The notes below the pieces were generated by a model. It was not told where the DNA came from. It worked only from the letters and a program-made list of their open reading frames with translations, and did not search any database. Both the position numbers and the translations under genes were made by a program. Source: Anticarsia gemmatalis (lineage: Eukaryota; Arthropoda; Insecta; Lepidoptera; Erebidae). From it: a stretch of 64,000 nucleotides of DNA. Below are positions 1 through 13,537 of this stretch, piece by piece (the first letter of the stretch is position 1; each line of letters begins with the position of its first letter). The stretch lies in NCBI RefSeq assembly GCF_050436995.1, contig NC_134770.1, positions 1,932,501-1,996,500 of the forward strand, given 5' to 3'.

Positions 1-304
1 CTAAGAGACTTTGCCAAAGTTGTAGACAGAAGCTAGTATTATCATAAAACTCCCCTAAAGGTACCTAAGTGTTAAAAATATCTGGTATTACACAAATTGG
101 TTACAGGCTGTAGTGTACGGTGAATCCCTTGGCAACGTCATGCATATAGGGAAAACCAAATGAAAGCAAGTAAGATTTGCATGTATCTTAAGTAAAGGTA
201 TATTACAAGATGGTTTTGTTTATATGTATTGAAGATAGAAGATAGTTATTTTATGCATTTACATAAATAATATCACACCTGTTTTTCCACAACCACGTTT
301 GGCC

Positions 305-345
305 ATTAATAATGTTAGTCCCATGTAATAGGGAGCGAGTCTATT
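305..345 (+). repeat. Short interspersed repeat, family H
   Basis: The core reads TTAGTCCCATGTAATAGGG, preceded by a GCCATTAATAATG-like stretch. Related sequence recurs at about 2205-2290 (reverse), 4133-4200, 14590-14640, 36195-36310 (reverse), 44100-44180 (reverse), 52205-52245 and 58680-58750. That marks it as a dispersed element and not coding DNA. The open frames over 344-538 and 4133-4357 are part of this repeat and neighbouring repeats. Confidence 0.5.
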
Positions 346-404
346 GAAATATATCCGGAATGTTACCAAACTCCGGGCATTTAAGTCCCTAAACTACACT
401 TGGC

Positions 405-475
405 TAACGTGGGAGACTCTAGGGCAATTCCTTCCTCCTTCGGGGGGAGACCCTTGCCCAGCAGTGGGACAGACA
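405..475 (+). repeat. SINE family B, 3' tail fragment
   Basis: This is a fragment of the 3' tail of SINE family B. Its hallmark is GGAGACCCTTGCCCAGCAGT followed by GGGACA. The complete element, best seen in reverse at 26695-26990, has a tRNA-like head with B-box GGTTCGAA, a middle with ACGGTGAAGGAAAACATCGT and this tail. Only the tail is present here. Confidence 0.6.
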
Positions 476-2309
476 TATGTATATCATATTACTTGTTACT
501 TCTGTATATATGTATCTATGATATATTTTTTTAGGTAAAGTAACATACAATTTTATTATCTTCTCAAAAGAATGTATATTATATTGAATAAATACATAAT
601 AATATTGGATTATGTATATTAATATTACTAATCTGTAGCACTTAAAATACCTTTGAAAGTGAAAATACAATAAATTGTATATTTATAATATAATTTATTT
701 ATGTTTTCACTTTTAATATGTTTGTTATTTGTTTATTTATAAAGGGATTAAACTGATTTCTAACATATGACTTTTACAATTTATGGGCTTTTTTCTCAAA
801 ATACTATGGGTAATGAAATGTTTCATTCAGTACATAATATAATATTAATATATATATAATAACAATTTCATATTTAATAACATAAAACAATATTTTTATT
901 CCGAAATAGTTACGCAAGACGTGCAGTAAATAATGACCAAGGGAATTATTGTAATAATTTATAATAAACTAAGAACAATGTGTTGTGAAATAATAATTAT
1001 TGAACAATTATTATTGAACACTAATTAAATGTAATTTGTAAAATAACATGAAAAATATAGATATTTAACAAAAAGATTTTAATATAACTGTTACGACAAT
1101 CGTTCTAGAGTTAAAATTGGGTACTAAAATCTTAGTTATACCTATTTATAACGCAAAATGTCTTTTAAAGCCCTTTCTGAAACATAATTTTATCTCCATA
1201 GAGTCAAAATAATCTATAGAATCGCTATTTTAAACTAAAAAAAATAGTAAAGATAAGCTATAGAAGTCTTATATCATAGGTAATTTCCGTAAATACACGT
1301 AACTTAGACCTTGAAAATATTTAATTAGTACTACAAAGGTATCTATTAAATTGATAAACAGGCGTTATATCATCTTGGGAGCAGTTAATATGCCGGTGAT
1401 AAATTAAAAATTATTTTGTATATAGTCTGAAAATTTAATGGAGAGCCTTCTATGCAAAATTCGCAGCTGGGAAAATAAGAATTTAGAGCATCACTGACAT
1501 GCTTATGCAGCTGACATTGGTCTGTTTTATACTATACTTTTTTTCGGAAGTACATGGTATTGGTCACTATTGGTATTATAATCTAGTTAGAGGAATCATA
1601 CATGCCAAAGCTAAGTATTAAGTTGTTTTCCCCTCCCTATAATTACGCCTTTTTGTCATGGGTTTAAGCAAAAATCAAAGAAGCAACTTTCTATCATCTT
1701 TAAAAACTACTTAACTGTAATATACTATACTTTTTAACCAAATAAATAGTATCACGGAAAATGTAAATTAACTGGTATTTAACACTTATTTTTGTTTCAT
1801 CCAAATTCATACATTTTATCATACATATTACTTGAATTCGACGTCAAAGTCCTTTTTTAATTTATTATTAAGTCCCCCTAAAACAAGTTCTGATGACGTT
1901 GTTTACAATTTTAAGAATATTTTGCCTTAAAACGGTTATGTAGTGATTCATTCAACATATATTTGGGTAAAAAAACACAGATTTAGGTCACTGGGAACTT
2001 TGAACATAAAAATAAAGGACTTGACAATTTTTTCCTTTATTTTCAAATCTGACTCAAATTACCGGAATATACGACTGCCGATTGCAGGTCTCGGGTTTAT
2101 TCCCGGGTGGTGCAAAAAGATTTAAGGCTATTTCCATTTTTAGGAGAATGTTGCCAATAGTAACCCGGAGTTCAGTAACGTGCCTAGTATATGGCAATCG
2201 CCCCCTTTTACATGGGACTAACGTTGTAAATATCGAAATTTAGGTGTATTTCATATACCTCTGCCTACAGTTTTAAGAATAACAAGCGTAAAAATAAGCA
2301 TGAACCTCA

Positions 2310-2405
2310 GTTCAAATACAACCATGCGGTCACCCATCTATGGAATGACCGCGCCAATGGTTGCTTAACCTACAGATCGTTTACCAGCCGTTGAGCGCAA
2401 CTGGC
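2310..2405 (-). repeat. SINE-like repeat, family C
   Basis: Read on the minus strand this contains GGTAAACGATCTGTAGGTTAA, GCAACCATTGGCGCGGTCATT and a GGGTGACCGC tail. The same signature, CGGTAAACGATC followed by GTTAAGCAACC, recurs at 35335-35425, 43660-43870 and 52770-52985. It appears to be an interspersed lepidopteran repeat; no protein is encoded. Confidence 0.55.
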
Positions 2406-4673
2406 TACGGGTATGAATGAATGAGAATACATAACAAATAGCAAATTTTTCATAATTTCTAGTTTATATTTCATGAAAAATTGCTCAAAATAGTTTCACG
2501 TGTTTCCAACATAAGTAGGGACAAGTCATCAATTTATTTTTATTGCATATAGACACGTTAATATTATTTCTATGTGAGTATTAACCTTTAACACTGCATG
2601 CATTCTTTGCTATGAGATGTAGATATTATATGAAACAATGGATGCAATCTTGTTGCGATTTGACATTTAATTTTATATTTATGAGCTAGACTAGTGATAG
2701 TTTTTATATAGATGTATTTAGAACAGTAAAAAAAGACTTAATGTATGAGATTATACTTCTTACTTGCAAAAATCAGTAAAAAATCTTTAGTTAATTAGTC
2801 CAACAACAAATTGAATTATTATATGTAACATATAATTATTGCCAATGTTTGCCTCAAATGTATGATTTTTACAATCACTATATTTGAGTTTTTGAAATAA
2901 TACAAAAAAAAAAATATTTTCAAATAACTTTTGTTTAGTTAATAACTGTGCAAATATAAGTTTTATATTTCTTTCGTTAATTTTGACCAATTTTGGTAAA
3001 ATAAAGATATTTTCTCCATTATTTTTCGTAGGTTAACTGTAGTAGAGACAAAATGATACAAGGACTCTACAATATCTCGTATTATTCTGATAAAAAAATG
3101 TTCAAGACGATATCGTGTCGGAAACGTATCGTGAAATATAAACAAACACATCAATGATGAATGAATTTTATGCATAATTAACTACCAGTGAGTTTATTAA
3201 TATATAATACTATGTTATAGTACTATTTAACGAGAAGTTAATGCTTTGCATACAAATATTTGTATGACATATGACATAGCGAAATTGGAATGGAAATTAA
3301 ACACTAGAGATTCAAATTAATTGCCATAGTTAGGGGTGAATATATATCTAGGGTATAAAAAATAATATAGTTAAATATTAAGTTTTTGAACTATAGTGTA
3401 GCATAATCGGGATGGATTACTTTTGAGTACTATTTTAAAATTGAGCTAATTTTCCATGTTTAGTGGTATGGTATATTTGTGATACAATTATTTGGCTTAC
3501 GGTCACAGACCACAGCCACTGGTGGCCAGCGACACCCACTTAACACGTTTTTCCATATATTATGCCCGTTTGCGCAGACCCTTATATAGCATAACTTAAG
3601 ATAGAGGTTAAATATATTTTTTCAGCTAACAATACAAAATAGATTCCTAGAAATAAGTGTTAAAAGAAGTCTTACAAGACTAAGTAAGACTATTTAGCAT
3701 CTTCTAAAAAGTCCACAAACATGGGAATTTTCTATTACGAAAGTTGTTTAGTAAAAGTAATAATTATGTCAAAATATTACTCATTATTTACTTGTTAAGT
3801 TAGTGTTTTTCCTTCAAGTGACGAGCTATGAAATTAGTATATTTTTCCTATTATGTTCCTACGTCATAATGTCGTCTAGAATAAGAGGTATTCACCGCGT
3901 TTCTGAATCATAGTGAATGTCAATATTTGTCAAACGAATTAGGTGTTTCTTTGTAATGTTTGCTAAACGATTTTTTTTGGTGTCAGATACTTACGTATTG
4001 GTTTCTGTTTAAAAAGAGAGAAGGAAGGCTTTAAAGGAAGGCTTCTTTTTTATAATCTTTTAAAAACTCTATTGAATATGCCAGACTTTTACCTAACTTA
4101 TAAGATATGCCTAAAGGTGTAGTTTAGGGTGTATGAAATACACTAACGTTTCGCCATTATTAATGTTAGTCCCATGTTATAGGGGGCAATTCGTAATATC
4201 AATCACGTTTGAAGCCTACGGGCTACTATTAAGGATACCTTTTCGAATAAAAACTAGAAACAGAGTCGCAATTTACCGGGGAATCAAACCTCGTGGTAAG
4301 CACTGTAAGCAGTTCTATACAGACTACAAAAGCAGTCTAGTCAAAACTCATACATAAGTTAACTGGTAATTTTATGAATGAATCGAATCTATGAGTTAAG
4401 CAAATTCTACCAAAAGTCGGTCAATATTTACTTAGTGTTACGTACTAACATATTCATACGTACATAGGTAAAACCACCCATCAATATAATACGACATGTA
4501 TTGGTTTCTAAACTATTATTTCTTAGAAACACATTATTGGAGGTTTTCTGAATTGTGGTATTTTTTTATGACAATGACGTTTGGTTATAGGAAGATTTGA
4601 TGTCAAATGACGCAGCAAAAAGAATGTAAAGAACCTTATTTATTTGAAGCGGCAAATAACTTTTCGTTAGAAT

Positions 4674-5157
4674 ATATTGAAGAAACCTTGCATGCCGAAA
4701 AGTTGTTTGACGCATTTCTTAGGGGCATACAAGGGCCCCCCCTTGGCCAGCGTGGTGGACACAAGGTCTAACCCCACCCTTAATTTAAGAGGAGATCCTT
4801 GCCCAGCAGTGGGACATTAATAGGTTAAATACAAATGAATATTGATGCAACCTTGCATGCCTAAGTTTAATGCATTTCTTGAGGGCGTGTAAGGTCTCCA
4901 ACTCGGCCAGCGTTTTGGACTAAAGGCGCTACCCCCTTTTTCATTACGGTAGGAGACCCCTGCCCAGCAGTGAGACATTAATGAGTAAAAAATAGGTGAA
5001 TATTGATTAAACTTGCATGCTTGAGAGTTGTTTAATGCATGTCTTGAGGGCATGCAAGGGTCCCAACCCTTACTTGGCCAGCGTGGTGGATCCAAGGGGC
5101 CTCGGAGGAAGGCCCTTGCCCAACAGTGGGACAGTAATGAGCTAAAACGTTGAATAT
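4674..5157 (+). repeat. Three tandem copies of a SINE family B tail
   Basis: Three diverged head-to-tail units of about 160 bp begin with ATATTGA at 4674, 4839 and 5000. Each runs through CTTGCATGC, GGCCAGCG and a CCCAGCAGTG/CCCAACAGTG end. Units 1 and 2 end GGGACATTAAT and GAGACATTAAT; unit 3 ends GGGACAGTAAT. Only the 3' half of the SINE is repeated; no tRNA-like head is present. The minus-strand frame at 4817-5095 is a product of this repeat. Confidence 0.75.
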
Positions 5158-8100
5158 AAGTAATTTGTATGAAGCGTTTTTGTATGTACTTGAGTGGGAA
5201 ATACGATTTAATGTTATTTAATTGTTTTCTAAGGAAAAATGTAATTGCAGCAAGATGGGTCTTTCCTAACGAAGATTGGAGCTGTTACATAATTAGTCAC
5301 AATTATGTATGATTTAAAAGATGTCATACATGAACTATCTTTGTAATGTAACCGGTGGCTTTCTATCATGAGGCTCCAGGTTCTATTCCTGGGTTATATA
5401 GAGGTTGCTGTAAATAAAGGATTTTCTAATTTTCAGAGGGATTTTCTCATTAGTAGCTCAGAGCTTCAGTTTTATAGTTGTGGCTATATCTTGTTCTCTA
5501 TTACAAGGAAGTAATACTTCTTTTTAGGGTAGAAAAAGCGTTAATATTGACAAAAAATATTTGTACGGTTTCTTTTAAAAACCCCCTAAATTGCGGAATG
5601 TTAATTTTAAATTGAACAGTTAATTTCTAATTGCTACGAATAATAAAAAAATATTACCTATTACGAAATCCGTAATTATGATTAAAATAATCGATTTTTA
5701 ATTATAACGTCCATTAAAATTATGAGATCATTAAGTTTTTGTATTTTTTGCAACATTTTTTCAATATTGTGTAAGTTTATTGTTTCTTAATGAGCTATTT
5801 AATTAATTGTTGGGTGAGGTCTAAATTGTCTTTTTTTGTATATTAATAAATACAATGCTTTTTATAAACATTTGATGTTCAGGTTTTTATCCGAAAAGAC
5901 GATAGACAGACATAATAATATTTTTTCGTACTATATTTTTTAAGTGAATTTTTTATATACTATATTGTTTTATTACAATAGTTATTTATTTAAAGATTTT
6001 GTTATAAAAATAATTGAGAAAATATTACGGTCACGTGAGCGAATCTAAGATATAGTAGTAGTGTAAATAGGTCAGTGAAGTGGTATATTCATTGCTAGTG
6101 TTTGCAAAAAGGTTCAAGATTCAAGTCCCGTCGGTTGTAATTTCAGACGGAAAAGGATTAGTGTAGGGTGTCTCTGAAGTTTAGGTAAAAGTAAAAATAG
6201 TTTTTTAAACTTTTTTTGCGAGTGAGGCAAAGACTGTTTTTGACTACTTCTAACCAGCATAAAATCTTCGCACTTCCCTATCCAGACACAGAATTGTATC
6301 TTACACCTCTATTGCAATAAATTCTTCCTTATTCTGAACCTACAATCAAAATGTGACTTTTAATTTATCCATTTACTTAAGTTCTAGACAAGGCTTTCCG
6401 CTAGACGTGAAAGAAGGGTCTAACTGGTATTTGTACGGTATAGAATATAATTTTAAAATAAATAAATATCGCGGCGTCGGCTAAGAGAATATTATTCTTC
6501 TAAATTTTTCGCATATTATTTTGCAAAAAAAAGGACTACTGATCCTTACCATATGTTAGTTTTTTTTTAGTTGTCCCCACGAGGGTAAAACCGCCCCGTG
6601 AGGGAGTTTATTGCGAAGAACTTACTAAACAATTCTGCTATTTGATACAGATACCATATGTTAGTTAGAATAAGGTTTTTATCCTTACTTTACTGTTAGA
6701 AATGGTCTCAACAGCCTCCCTGCTTAAGAGAGCGTGAAGATAAGTGGGACAATGGGCACTTGTATAAGGCTTTGAAAATAGGTCACTGTAATGTAGGCTT
6801 TATGACTGAGTAGAATTAGCTGATATTTTACTGTTTTAACTGCTTTTTAAGGGTGTTCTAGTATTTATGCTGCTAGGACCGAGAAATTCTCGGATTTGTG
6901 TACTGTTAGAGTCAGTGTAGTACAATTTGAAAAGGGTTGATTTTCTTTTTTCTTTATAATTAAATATGAAAAAAAAATGTTTTTCTATTGTTTTGTTACA
7001 GTAGAATAGTATTGTATAGAAAGTTCTATTTTTTAAGATAGGATACTTTTGAGATTTTTTGTAATCTCCATCCCAATTTTAATGCTTATGGAAATCATAT
7101 TCCGACATAAGGACTTTTCTGCTTTAAAGAACACCAAAGTCCGCCTTTTCTTATCGGAAAATAACTTAACTCTGCGAAATATGTTAATGTTTTTTAGAAA
7201 GTAATACCTACTTATGTAAAACTTACCAATATTGTAAATATTCCTGATGAAAAGGATTTGTCTTTAAAGTCTACTAAAAAACGTAACCAAGCGAGGGCCT
7301 TATAACATTACATAATATATAGGTAAATGTAGTACCTACAATGATCTGAATAACACGCATTTTTTATAGTATCACTTGTTACAAGGTCAAGTTCAATGTC
7401 ACTTAGATTGTTGACCGTGTCAATATTTAGACCGGATCTTAACTATCTAAAACATTGAATATCTGATCGAGAATTTAGTTACTGACTAGTTAATTTATTG
7501 TATTTTAAGGGGTAAAAATGGTTGTTGTGTTTCTGTTTTCATATGGTTTATGTTTTAATTTTTATTAAATACTAGCTCGGCTGGATATAGTCCGGGTATA
7601 TAGTATAATTTCTTTCTGTTGATCCCATCGTGGGAGTTTGAATCCCGTCGATTTCATACAACCCTTGTTCTAACAATTACAAATATATAAAATAAAGAAT
7701 TAAAGAAGTTGGTGTAGCTGTTCCAAGGATTGTTTAATGATATTTATTTATTTTATTACTCATTGTGTTTTGGGAGTTAAGACATAGTCATCGATTCTTA
7801 AAATGCCATGAACACATTGCTGTATTAGATTATTTTGCTCTTACAAAATGGTCAGGCGCTGTATAGTTTGTGATTATTTATTTTACAAGAAAAAAGGATC
7901 ACATCATAATAATGAACCATGCAAATATTTGTTCGTTTAGGTAATCGAACCTACTACACATGGCATGGTGGCCACTATAACCACTGTACTTTTTACATTT
8001 AAGAGACGCAAAATTCCTTTATTTCTAACCAAAAATACGTTATATACAAATAAATACAGGCTAATGACGTCACATTACATATTAGTTACACGAATAACAC

Positions 8101-8226
8101 CAAAGTATTGCGGTGTCAATATCTGAGCTGTAATACTAAACTATTGGTTAACCATATACCACAGATAGGTTCTGTCCTACTTCTAGTTAACTAGTGCATA
8201 CTAGAGATATGCTTGTGAATTTGATA

Positions 8227-8505
8227 TCTATACTATATACTATATATAATATTATAAAGCTGAAGAGTTTGTTTGTTTGATTGTTTGTTTGTTTGTTTGA
8301 ACGCACTAATCTCGGGAACTACGGGTCCGATTTGAAAAATTATTTCACTGTCAGATAGCCCATTTATCGAGGAAGGCTATAGGCTATATATCATTACGCT
8401 ACAACCAATAGGAGCAGAGTACCAGTAAAAAATGTAACAAAAACGGGGAAAATTATGACCCATTCTCTCTTTTATGACGCAAGCGAGGTTGCGGGGGTCA
8501 GCTAG
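8227..8505 (+). mobile_element. Non-autonomous Helitron-like element
   Basis: Starts TCTATACTA and, after TATAAAGCTGAAGAG, carries a GTTT-rich run; it ends GGTCAGCTAG. It is flanked by A on the left and T on the right, as expected for a Helitron (5' TC, 3' CTAG, insertion between A and T). It has no coding capacity. Other copies of the same family lie at 23099-23318, 32673-32926, 37166-37422, 39793-40037 and 45410-45648. This copy has an expanded TATA stretch near its 5' end. Confidence 0.75.
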
Positions 8506-9697
8506 TATTTAATATTTGTATGAGAAAACACCAAAAACGACGGAGTCCGGTGGAGGAGTTTTGGGAAGACATTAGTCCAACACTGGGACAGCTTCTATAG
8601 GTTAAGAAAAAGTAAAAAAAAACAGCTATTGAACAATTTTTTTTCCTGAGCCTTATTTAGTGGTGTAACTAACATATTCCCTGGTCAAGCAATGCTGCTT
8701 AGCCAATTTCAGTTTAAAAAAATCACAGAAGCACGGAATGAAAACCAGCCCAGTATTCAAGGTCGGAAAAATCATAGGTAATGGGTTTCTTTTTTAATAT
8801 TGAAGAAATCTTAATTTAATGAAAAATACATGATACTTACATAAAACGTATTTTTGGTATAATATGCTCACATTAACCGGGAATGGAATTTTCTTTATTC
8901 CGGAAAGGGGGAAGTGTTCTAGGTTACCTATTATAATCTAGGTTATGTATTATCTAGTACAATAGAGTTAGTACATTTTCCGGCTAGTTAGGCGCGCCCC
9001 GCGGCTCGGTCTACTTGTTCAAGGATTTCTGATTAATATCTGCAATTAACTTCCAGTTTGCTTGTAGGCTGACTAAGTGTTGTTATTTTGTAGGATAATT
9101 TATAAACGATATTTTTTCGTTAGACAATAAATTGTTGCCATAACATCAATTACACTGGGGTGTTTAGTTCGATTCTTGAGTCAAGCAATGTCATTATTTG
9201 TCTTTGTTAGTGACACCCGAATTTCTATAATATGGGAGATTGCAAAACTAAATATGGGATTCCAATACGTACATTTTTGTTAAAAAACGCTTAATACATT
9301 TGGAGATGTAGATATAAGTCGTACATAAAACATACAGACAAACGAAAAACTGCAAGCTATAGATCACACAAATACTTGTAAATATATCTATGGGAATGGA
9401 ACCCACGACCTTCGCATGTAAGCACTGTCATTGTCCACCTTAACTACTCAACCATAGATGTCTATTTCTCTGAGCTGCTATTAAGAAAACAGGAAACAAG
9501 TCCTACAAAAAAAAATCTCATAATTTCAACTAAACATGGTCGCCGTACATTAATTTAATAAGTCAGACAATTAACGTTTATTGTGTTTTATGTTAGCTAG
9601 TAATTACTAACTAATACATTGAATTCTTTGTTATACGGGTTAAGGTTTAATACAAGATTACAACGGATTTATTTTATTATTAAACACTTTTTTTCTA

Positions 9698-9866
9698 CCT
9701 CCATGGCGCAGTGGTTTCTGTCACCTCGCCGCTACCATTGCGTCGGGAGGTCGTGGGCTCGATACCCACACGGAACAATTATTTGTGCGATTCACAAATA
9801 ATTGTTTCGGGTTTGGTAGTACTTTGTGTCCGTTGTTTGTATGTTTGTAAAAGTCCCCGCGACACA
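9698..9866 (+). mobile_element. tRNA-derived SINE, family A
   Basis: Carries an A-box-like TGGCGCAGTGG, then a B-box region (GTGGGCTCGATACCCAC), then ATTATTTGTGCGATTCACAA, and ends with AAAAGTCCCCGCGACAC. This order is a tRNA-like RNA polymerase III head followed by a unique body. The family has eight copies in this window, so it is a dispersed SINE and not a functional tRNA. The open frame at 9619-9801 is this SINE. Confidence 0.8.
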
Positions 9867-11899
9867 CAATAATACTTGAACTTCACAAATAATCGCAAAC
9901 GTTCTTGACAGTGAGAATTTTCTAGAAATACTTTTTATCCGCCGAGAATCGAACGTGAAACTTCACGGTCAGCAGTTCTGCGATCATTGTACCAAATAAT
10001 ATTGCGGAAAATTTGTTGCTCTTAACCTTAAAGTTATCAATGTATTTTTTTATGTTGAGATAATTATTTTGTAAGTACGTACCTATGTATTGATAAAGTT
10101 TATAAGTGCGTTAAGTACGTGTGGTATTGTGATAAACTTAATAAAATATAGTCAATATTAAACACCCAATATATTTTCGTGTTTTAAGCGTAATAGGTAA
10201 CAAATTTTAAAAGAAACATTATATTTTTTTAAATTTTATTTATTTAAGGAGGTCCAACGGCTTATTTTGACAATATTATTAATAAGGTTACAGATAGCCA
10301 ATTACAAGTCCTCACGTGTAACACTACAATATGACTAGAAAAATGCGGTCGAATTGAGAATTTCCTCCTTTTTTGAAGTCGGTTAGAAACTAGGTGTTAT
10401 TATTTTTTTAATATTTTCAATACATATTACTTGGAAAAGGCATTGGAGTATGGATTTGAAATATGTAGCTACACTTTACTGTACGCCCATAATTGCTCTT
10501 TTTATAAAGTTTAATTAATTGTTTTTTTTTTGAGTTGTTATCAACTTATTTTGAACTCTTAGGTCATTTTGGTTACGCATAATGAATCTATTAAGAAAAT
10601 GTTATCGGATTTTGAACTCTTAAGCTCAATTTTCGGCAACGATATGAATTTCTTAATTAATTTGCTATCTAAGTTTATGTTTATTATTTTTAATTGCTAA
10701 ACAAAAACTATTTAATATTAATTAACAGCTACGATTTTATATATTTATTACATAATTTCCGAACGAATGATTATATTATTGGTTTCAAAATTATTATATG
10801 CTATGAATTCATAATAATTATATTTATATTATAGTATTTCTTTTTTGCATATTACAGTAAGCTTTTAAAAAATAATAATAAAATATGTATGTTATGGCTC
10901 AAAAATTATACCTATACTTTGTAAAACCACATTTTTGTTGACACGTAATTCACATTGTTGAATAAAAATTAGGTACCTTTATTGAATGTATTTCTGAAAC
11001 TACATAGAATAATGTATCATTATCCAAACCATAACTTACTATGACAGTGAAATGACTAATTCTTTAGGTCCTTTGGCAAATTTTCTAATGAAAGTGATGA
11101 ACGATATTTTTTCTTTAGAAAATTGATATCATTAACTACTCATAATGTTGACTGAAATTTACAGTTTCTTGAATTTTACTCACAACATTGGATAAGCTAA
11201 CATAATTAACTATAATCTTTAAGTATTTAGTTTTACCTACCCAATAAAAATTGCAATGCTTGAAAAGGGCTACTAAGGTTGTAACCACTCCAATAGATTA
11301 TTTTGTATACGTAATTTAGTTAAGCAATACATTTTATGATTTAATTCATATATCTAACAATATCAAAATTTCATCCTAGTAATTCAGTAAGACTTAGTTT
11401 AAAAATCTAGTTTACAACATGGCCGCTATAAATAGACGTAAAACTAAATAAGCATAACTAAAAGGCTATCATAATAAATACAGTTTTATTTTCGAAAGTA
11501 ATTCTTTGCCTTGACTTTGAACACACTGTCACGTTTCTGAACTCATTAACGATTATTATCTGTGGTTCCGCCATGACAGGAAGTTTTGGCGCCAAAAATA
11601 ATACCGGTTTTGACGTTTAATGTCAAAGATCTATAAAATTTATTTTATTGATTTATAAATAAATGCAATTATAATATATTTGAGTGTTGTGAAGGACTGT
11701 TACTTTGTTGCACAATTTTAATGTTTAGTGCTAAAAACGTATTTTTTTTAAGATTGAGGTTCATTAAAAAAAGTTAAGAAGAAGCTATTATTAATTGAAA
11801 TCTAATCCTTTTAATTAAATATATTTAATAAGCATAGTTTACCTACTTTTGGTTCACAATATATCCTCAATGAATTACGGATACTACTTGTAAAAAAAT

Positions 11900-12270
11900 A
11901 TATGTAAATCAATAATCTGGGGGCACGGAAGTGCCCCCGCAAGTCGAGCAAAAAAAAAGCGGCACGGCCGTAACATCCTTTTCTCGAAGCAATTCGGGCT
12001 ATTTTTGACACCCCTATAATTTCGTTGTCGATAAAACAAGAAGCCTGGATTTTCAGCAAATAATTAGTCATTGTATAAACACGGTATATTTAAAATTTCA
12101 GTCAATTTGAACCAGTAGTTTAGGAATGACAACTTGTTAAAATTTTGAATTTTGTCACTCACTGATTCACTGACTCACTGACTCACTGACTCACCGATCA
12201 TCAAAAGTCTAAGGTACTTCTAGCAGACTTAGAAGCTTAAAATTTAGAATACAAATAGGGTTTAGTGTCT
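11900..12270. repeat. Interspersed element with a short GC hairpin and CTGACTCA repeat
   Basis: At 11919-11938 there is a perfect 8-bp stem GGGGGCAC with loop GGAA and GTGCCCCC. It is followed by CGCAAGTCGAGC and, at about 12150-12197, by tandem (CTGACTCA)n. A similar CAGTCAGTCAGTCACTCA run occurs at about 20850-20875. This looks like a dispersed element. The minus-strand frame at 11811-12071 lies within it and is not supported as a gene. Confidence 0.45.
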
Positions 12271-12600
12271 TAATCATGGGAAAAATTTAATATTTTCTAA
12301 TTTCGGTCCAGTTTTCTAAATACACCAACTGCAACAATAACTTTGTAATCCCATATAAATGTATAAGATTACAAGGTTACATTTGCAGTTAATGAATTAT
12401 TATTACAGTAGAAAATAAAATAAATAGGTGTAAATAGGTACCTACTATATGAGACATAACGGGGGAGGGGGTATAGGGTGGATAAGGGTGTTTAGCCCAT
12501 GAAACCGAACAACATTCCCATAGGAAAATATGTTGAATTATGAAAAAAATCGTCTTTCCATACAAATTGGACTTATGTTCGCTCTACAAAAAGAAGTGAG

Positions 12601-13071
12601 ATGCCATCAAAAACATTCTGTAAAAACCTCAAGTCTCGCCGTAAAAAGTGGTGAGATCTATATAATACTAAGTCGATTGATCTATTTAGTCTCTACTTAA
12701 AGGACCTTCTGTCTTAAGTTATTACGTATGTTATTATCATGCCAATTTAAAAAAAAATACCTTTAAAACAATTAGATCGACTTGGTCATCGCAAAAAACA
12801 CAAATTCGCCATTAACATTTCAGGAGCATTAACTTCTCGTCGTGCTGTGTAGTGTGGACCATACTAATAATTAAATCATGCGATGGCCAGGTCGGTCTAT
12901 TTGTTTTAAAGGTATTTTTTTTTAAATTGGCATGATAATAACATACGTAATAACTTAAGACAGAAGGTCCTTTAAGTAGAGACTAAATAGATCAATCGAC
13001 TTAGTATTATATAGATCTCACCACTTTTTACGGCGAGACTTGAGGTTTTTACAGAATGTTTTTGATGGCAT
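12601..13071. mobile_element. Foldback element with ~170-bp near-perfect inverted arms
   Basis: The left arm (about 12601-12770, starting ATGCCATCAAAAACATTCTG) and the right arm (about 12902-13071, ending CAGAATGTTTTTGATGGCAT) are reverse complements. I found no mismatch when reading them side by side, including a nine-A/nine-T run. The roughly 130-bp centre continues the pairing less perfectly: GATCGACTTGGTCATCGCA pairs with TGCGATGGCCAGGTCGGTCT. There is no coding sequence. It is most likely a foldback/MITE-type transposon and would form a very stable hairpin if transcribed. Confidence 0.85.
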
Positions 13072-13537
13072 TATATTATTACTAAACCACTTGGTAAGAC
13101 AAAGCATTAAAATTATATTTGATCCTATCAAAACTATTTTAATTCGACTCAAGTAACTTTAAAAATCATATTCATTTGAAATTATAATATAATAATATTA
13201 TGTTAAATTTAGTTAGTATCCCTATATAACTTTTCACTATGTTAACACATTAAGAAATCGCAAGAGGGCGCTAGCTGTGTTAATTCAGGATAATTTTAAT
13301 AATATTGTTAGTTACCAACAGTTCCTTTTTGCATTACTTAATTAAATAAAAATGGAAGATAATATTAAGTTTTAATAATACTTTTAATTATCTTGCTTGA
13401 AAAATATTACTTCAATGACCTTATGAACACGAAACGATAACCTATAATTACCAATTGTTTCTTTGACCAAGTTTAAAAGATCTTATAAAATAATCACAAT
13501 AAAGTCTGAAAATATTAATTTATAAAATAAAACTCAC

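Larger units (their letters stand above)
1..13537. other. Gene-free repeat-rich stretch (likely intron or intergenic)
   Basis: I see no convincing exon in these 13.5 kb. Frames over 60 codons here are AT-rich low-complexity or fall in repeats. The stretch lies downstream of the minus-strand first coding exon at 13538-13643, so part or all of it is probably that gene's first intron. Recognisable contents are listed separately: SINE fragments, one Helitron-like copy, a triplicated SINE tail and a large foldback. tRNA-like B-box remnants also occur near 5370, 6120, 7650, 7945 (reverse), 9400 (reverse) and 9955 (reverse). The rest is unassigned AT-rich DNA. Confidence 0.5.

Noticed and set aside
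9698..9800. Possible tRNA gene (A and B boxes present)
   Set aside because: It recurs with a fixed non-tRNA body at several places, has no proper acceptor stem, and is therefore a SINE head. The same applies to the heads at 22692, 25224, 29193, 40720 and 46465.
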